From: Larix sibirica
Lineage: Eukaryota; Streptophyta; Pinopsida; Pinales; Pinaceae
Length of the DNA stretch: 10,670 bases
Assembly: GCA_004151065.3 (NCBI GenBank)
Contig: NWUY0300045959.1
Coordinates: 4,993-15,662 of the forward strand
Direction: 5' to 3'
In this document: positions 8,922 through 10,670 of the stretch, one piece after another
Position numbering within the stretch: position 1 is the first letter of the stretch
How the letters are laid out: the number at the start of each line of letters is the position of its first letter
Position numbers and translations under genes: made by a program
Notes under the pieces: model-generated
Databases searched by the model: none
The model's input: only the letters and a program-made list of their open reading frames with translations
Told to the model about the DNA's origin: nothing

Positions 8922-9555
8922 GGTGCATACAATTTAAATGTTATGCACCAGTGCTTTTCACTTATATCACTCCTTAGTGCATGCAATATGTTGTATAGCA
9001 CCGATGCTTATTATCCCTATTAAATCTATTGGTTTTGAGCTTTCATAAATATTCCCTAATGCTTATGTTACCACACACACCATTGGTTTTATATGTATTT
9101 GTTTCCCTTACTATAATTAATTGCACAGGTGCTAATTATATATATATATATATCACTTGTGTTGATTCTTACTTGAGCATCGTGATACTGATGCTTTTAT
9201 AACGAATAGAAACATTGGTGTGATTTTTCTGATAAAAAGTACCAGTGCATAATTTTTTACAACATAAAAATCATCTCATTGTTAATAACTTATGTATGCC
9301 ACACACCATTTAGTGAGTTCAAAAAAATCAGTGAGTGCTTACTATAAGTAATTGCAATGGTGCTAATTATATATAAATCACTGGTGTTGATATTACTTGA
9401 GCACCATGATACCGATGCATTTCTAACCAATAGAAGCATTCATGTGATTTTTCTAATAAAAAGTAAATGTGCATAATTTTTCACAACATAAAATCATCGC
9501 ACTATTAATCATTTATGTATGCCCCACACCATTCACTGAGTTCAAAAAAGTACAA
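8922..9555. repeat. CACTA subterminal region: ~225-bp degenerate units with GCACC/GGTGC palindromes
   Basis: Two clear units (about 9110-9340 and 9341-9555, offset 223-231) share ACTATAAxTAATTGCA, GGTGCTAATTATATATA, TTACTTGAGCAxC, GTGATTTTTCT, TGCATAATTTTT, CACACCATT and GAGTTCAAAAAA. A weaker unit precedes them (CACACACCATTGG near 9071). Short palindromic motifs recur: GGTGCATA/TATGCACC (8922-8929, 8942-8949), GCACCAGTGC (8945-8954), GCACCGATGC (8998-9007), GCACAGGTGC (9123-9132), GCATC/GATGC (9177-9194) and GCACC..CGATGC (9401-9418). In En/Spm, arrays of short subterminal repeats bind the element's own TNPA protein. The same role here is inference. Confidence 0.72.
9137..9153. repeat. (TA)n microsatellite
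   Basis: A pure TA run of 17 bases lies inside the first subterminal unit. The matching place in the second unit (about 9367-9374) has only TATATATA-like sequence, so the run expanded after the units separated. Confidence 0.9.
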
Positions 9556-9882
9556 TACACCAATATGTCTATATTGTAATTAATTGTTCTTTTTGTAATT
9601 TTCAATTAATTATCATAAAATCAAACAATTTTTATAGTGATATTGATATTTTAATTTTAATTATTACGTTTTGATATAATGATTGTTTTAATGTGTTATA
9701 CCATCATATTACACATGTGTTCATTGTAATATTTAATCATCCATATATTTAATCAACAATGTGACATTTTACAACATTAGATAATGCAATATAATAAGAA
9801 ATCCATTTTATTGTATATGAATAAGAGACCCTTCATTATACAAAATGGGACAACGAAAAGGTCCACAATAATCATAATGTCA
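9556..9882. other. AT-rich stretch between the subterminal repeats and the terminal exon
   Basis: I see no gene, repeat or palindrome of note in these ~330 bases. The composition is very AT-rich. It would form the 3' untranslated or downstream part of the inferred minus-strand gene. Confidence 0.5.
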
Positions 9883-10015
9883 ATATGTAATTATTACACT
9901 TATTGGTAACCAATCGAGACAATATGTGCAATACAGTAAGCAAAAATTATGATTTTCACAGACAAACTTTTTATAACATACAATTTGCATGACATCCAAT
10001 TATGTATATTGATCA

Positions 10016-10162
10016 TCATTCTTCATTCGAATTGCTATCAATGCTCGAGCTACTCACATGGAACCTCATTTCTTCATCACTTGCAGATGATATTGTACTT
10101 GGGTTACTTGGCTTAATGTTTTGTTGATTGGTTTGATTTTGTTCCTCATTTTCATGTTCCAT
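10016..10162 (-). CDS. Probable last coding exon of a transposon gene, copy 1 (48 codons plus stop)
   Basis: On the minus strand, a T-rich stretch ending TTTGTAG (an intron 3' splice site) is followed by an open frame of 48 codons that ends in TGA at 10018-10016. The product is acidic and Ser/Asn/Gln-rich, with NQTNQQNI, then STISSASDEE, then SSSSIDSNSNEE as its extreme C-terminus. Low-complexity acidic tails of this sort are common at protein ends, and I recognise no domain. The second copy keeps the same frame apart from one whole-codon deletion and one stop, which argues that the segment evolved as coding sequence. Its position, pointing at the CACTA terminus, suggests the tail of a transposase or accessory protein. 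That is inference, as is the splice phase. It could also be a stand-alone short ORF starting at the ATG of 10162-10160. Confidence 0.5.
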   Translation of the reverse strand: MEHENEEQNQTNQQNIKPSNPSTISSASDEEMRFHVSSSSIDSNSNEE

Positions 10163-10168
10163 CTACAA
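10163..10168 (-). promoter_or_regulatory. Predicted intron 3' splice site before exon copy 1
   Basis: The minus strand reads TTATTGTTATGTTTGTAG directly before the exon, a T-rich tract ending in the obligatory AG. The same TATGTTTGTAG is conserved before copy 2 at 10533 onwards. Confidence 0.45.
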
Positions 10169-10246
10169 ACATAACAATAAACCGTAATGAGTATATCTAC
10201 ATCGGTAGACATAATGAAAAAAAAATCATATACATGATTATGTAAA

Positions 10247-10247
10247 N
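10247..10247. other. Ambiguous base between the two exon-repeat units
   Basis: A lone N lies at the boundary of two diverged repeats. It may mark another contig join, so adjacency of the two exon copies should be confirmed. Confidence 0.8.
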
Positions 10248-10388
10248 ATATGTAATTGTTACACTTATTGGTAACTCGTGTTCATCCAATTGGGAAAATA
10301 TGTCCAATATAGTAAACAAAATGTTTGATTTTCACATACAAACATTTCAAAACATACAAATTACAAGAACACTCAATTATATTGATGA

Positions 10389-10532
10389 TCATTCTTCACT
10401 CAAAATGTTGTTATTGTTCGAGCTACTTGCATGCTTGATTTATTCATCACTTATAGAAAATATTGTACTGAGGTTATTTGACAAAATGTTTTGTTGATAG
10501 GCTTGATTATGTTCCTCCTCTTCATTTTCCAT
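10389..10532 (-). pseudogene. Second, diverged copy of the terminal exon with an in-frame stop
   Basis: The same splice-like TTTGTAG (from 10533) precedes a segment matching copy 1 codon by codon: MENEEEEHNQ against MEHENEEQNQ, QQNI in both, STIFSISDE against STISSASDE, and SSS...SEE at the end. The TGA lies at 10391-10389. It has one codon fewer, with no frameshift, and a TAA directly after SISDE, about 30 codons in. It may be a dead duplicate, or an alternative terminal exon that ends the protein about 17 codons early. Upstream exons would lie beyond the right edge. Confidence 0.5.
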
Positions 10533-10592
10533 CTACAAACATAGAAAAAAAATGTAATGAGTATATCCACATTTATAATATAATATACATGA

Positions 10593-10670
10593 TTTCCTCC
10601 CCTTCCATCTCATCTCCTAAAAGTTGGTACCCCTCGATTCGGTTTCCTAAAACTCAATTTCAATGGTATG
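10593..10670 (+). other. Possible RNase H-like fragment beginning at the right edge
   Basis: The plus strand is open from 10593 to the end and its last codons read TPRFGFLKLNFNGM. This resembles the first strand of the RNase H fold in plant retroelement and RVT_3-type proteins, usually PPxGWLKLNFDGA. If so, the catalytic Asp of FDG is replaced by Asn (AAT at 10662-10664). Only about 13 residues are visible, so it may be chance. The base composition (CCTCCCCTTCC) also changes abruptly here, which suggests a new element or exon begins. Confidence 0.3.

Larger units (their letters stand above)
9883..10593 (-). repeat. Diverged tandem duplication of ~365-373 bp containing a terminal exon
   Basis: Unit 1 (9883-10247) and unit 2 (10248-about 10593) share ATATGTAATTxTTACACTTATT at their left ends, the exon-like blocks in the middle, CCATCTACAAACATA next to them, and GAGTATATCxACAT plus ATATACATGATT at their right ends. 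The offset grows from 365 to 373 and then shrinks through small indels. Identity by eye is roughly 75-80 percent. An N at 10247 lies at the boundary but, unlike the 7546 case, the units are too diverged for an assembly artefact. Confidence 0.8.
8676..10670 (-). mobile_element. Terminus and internal part of a CACTA-like DNA transposon, running off the right edge
   Basis: The terminus reads CACTACAAGGAAAACACC, very close to the CACTACAAGAAAA start of plant En/Spm (CACTA) elements. It is preceded by CCC, a candidate 3-bp target duplication. The following ~0.9 kb is rich in short palindromes and degenerate tandem units, the organisation known for CACTA subterminal regions. The inferred gene on the minus strand ends (TGA at 10018-10016) facing this terminus, so this would be the element's 3' end. 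The opposite terminus is not in the window, so the right limit is arbitrary. The last ~75 bases may belong to something else. Confidence 0.62.

Noticed and set aside
8922-9555. CRISPR-like array of palindromic repeats
   Set aside because: The units are degenerate, unevenly spaced and sit beside a CACTA terminus in plant-like DNA. There are no uniform repeats and spacers and no cas genes.
10300-10497. 65-codon plus-strand open frame
   Set aside because: It is antisense to the conserved minus-strand exon copy. The codon-preserving pattern between the duplicates is on the minus strand.

Overview
The window is AT-rich, has no long intact reading frame, and is built from pieces of transposable elements. 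It looks like intergenic DNA of a large plant nuclear genome. The evidence is two retroelement primer-binding sites matching the 3' end of plant initiator tRNA-Met (TGGTATCAGAG), a decayed plant-type gag, and a CACTA-like transposon terminus. A gymnosperm is possible, but the sequence alone does not prove it. I see no intact host gene, no RNA gene and no prokaryotic signal.

Layout. (1) 1-2358, minus strand: the 5' part of an old LTR retrotransposon, with a short LTR at about 2358-2008, a primer-binding site at 2005-1995, a leader of about 970 bp, and a gag pseudogene from 1022 running off the left edge. The gag has many stops and at least two frame changes but is still recognisable. (2) 2369-4952: about 2.6 kb with no recognisable gene. 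It holds a perfect hairpin, an alternating purine-pyrimidine patch and a degenerate 60-bp tandem duplication. (3) 4953-6428, plus strand: a second, unrelated LTR of about 1.48 kb (TGTAACACC...CTGACA). Its promoter region, with TATA box, is duplicated as a 253-bp tandem. A primer-binding site follows at 6432-6443, then a non-coding leader with degenerate repeats of about 219 bp that can form hairpins. (4) 6386-8706: the last ~43 bp of that LTR, the primer-binding site, the leader and the first ~30 bp of the next element occur twice in tandem with an exact period of 1161 bp and only a few differences. A single N lies exactly at the junction, so an assembly artefact is the leading explanation. 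(5) 8676 to the right edge: the terminus of a CACTA-like DNA transposon (CACTACAAGGAAAAC) inserted in the retrotransposon leader. Its ~0.9 kb subterminal region has degenerate ~225-bp repeats with GCACC/GGTGC-type palindromes. Further in are two diverged tandem copies of what looks like the last coding exon of a minus-strand gene, probably a transposon gene ending towards this terminus. The final ~75 bases may start an RNase H-like fragment on the plus strand.

The parts do not form a pathway. They record layered insertions: two retrotransposons in divergent orientation, and a DNA transposon nested in the leader of the second. The least ordinary items are the duplicated terminal exon beside a palindrome-rich CACTA end, the duplicated LTR promoter, and the leader hairpins with a compensatory change.
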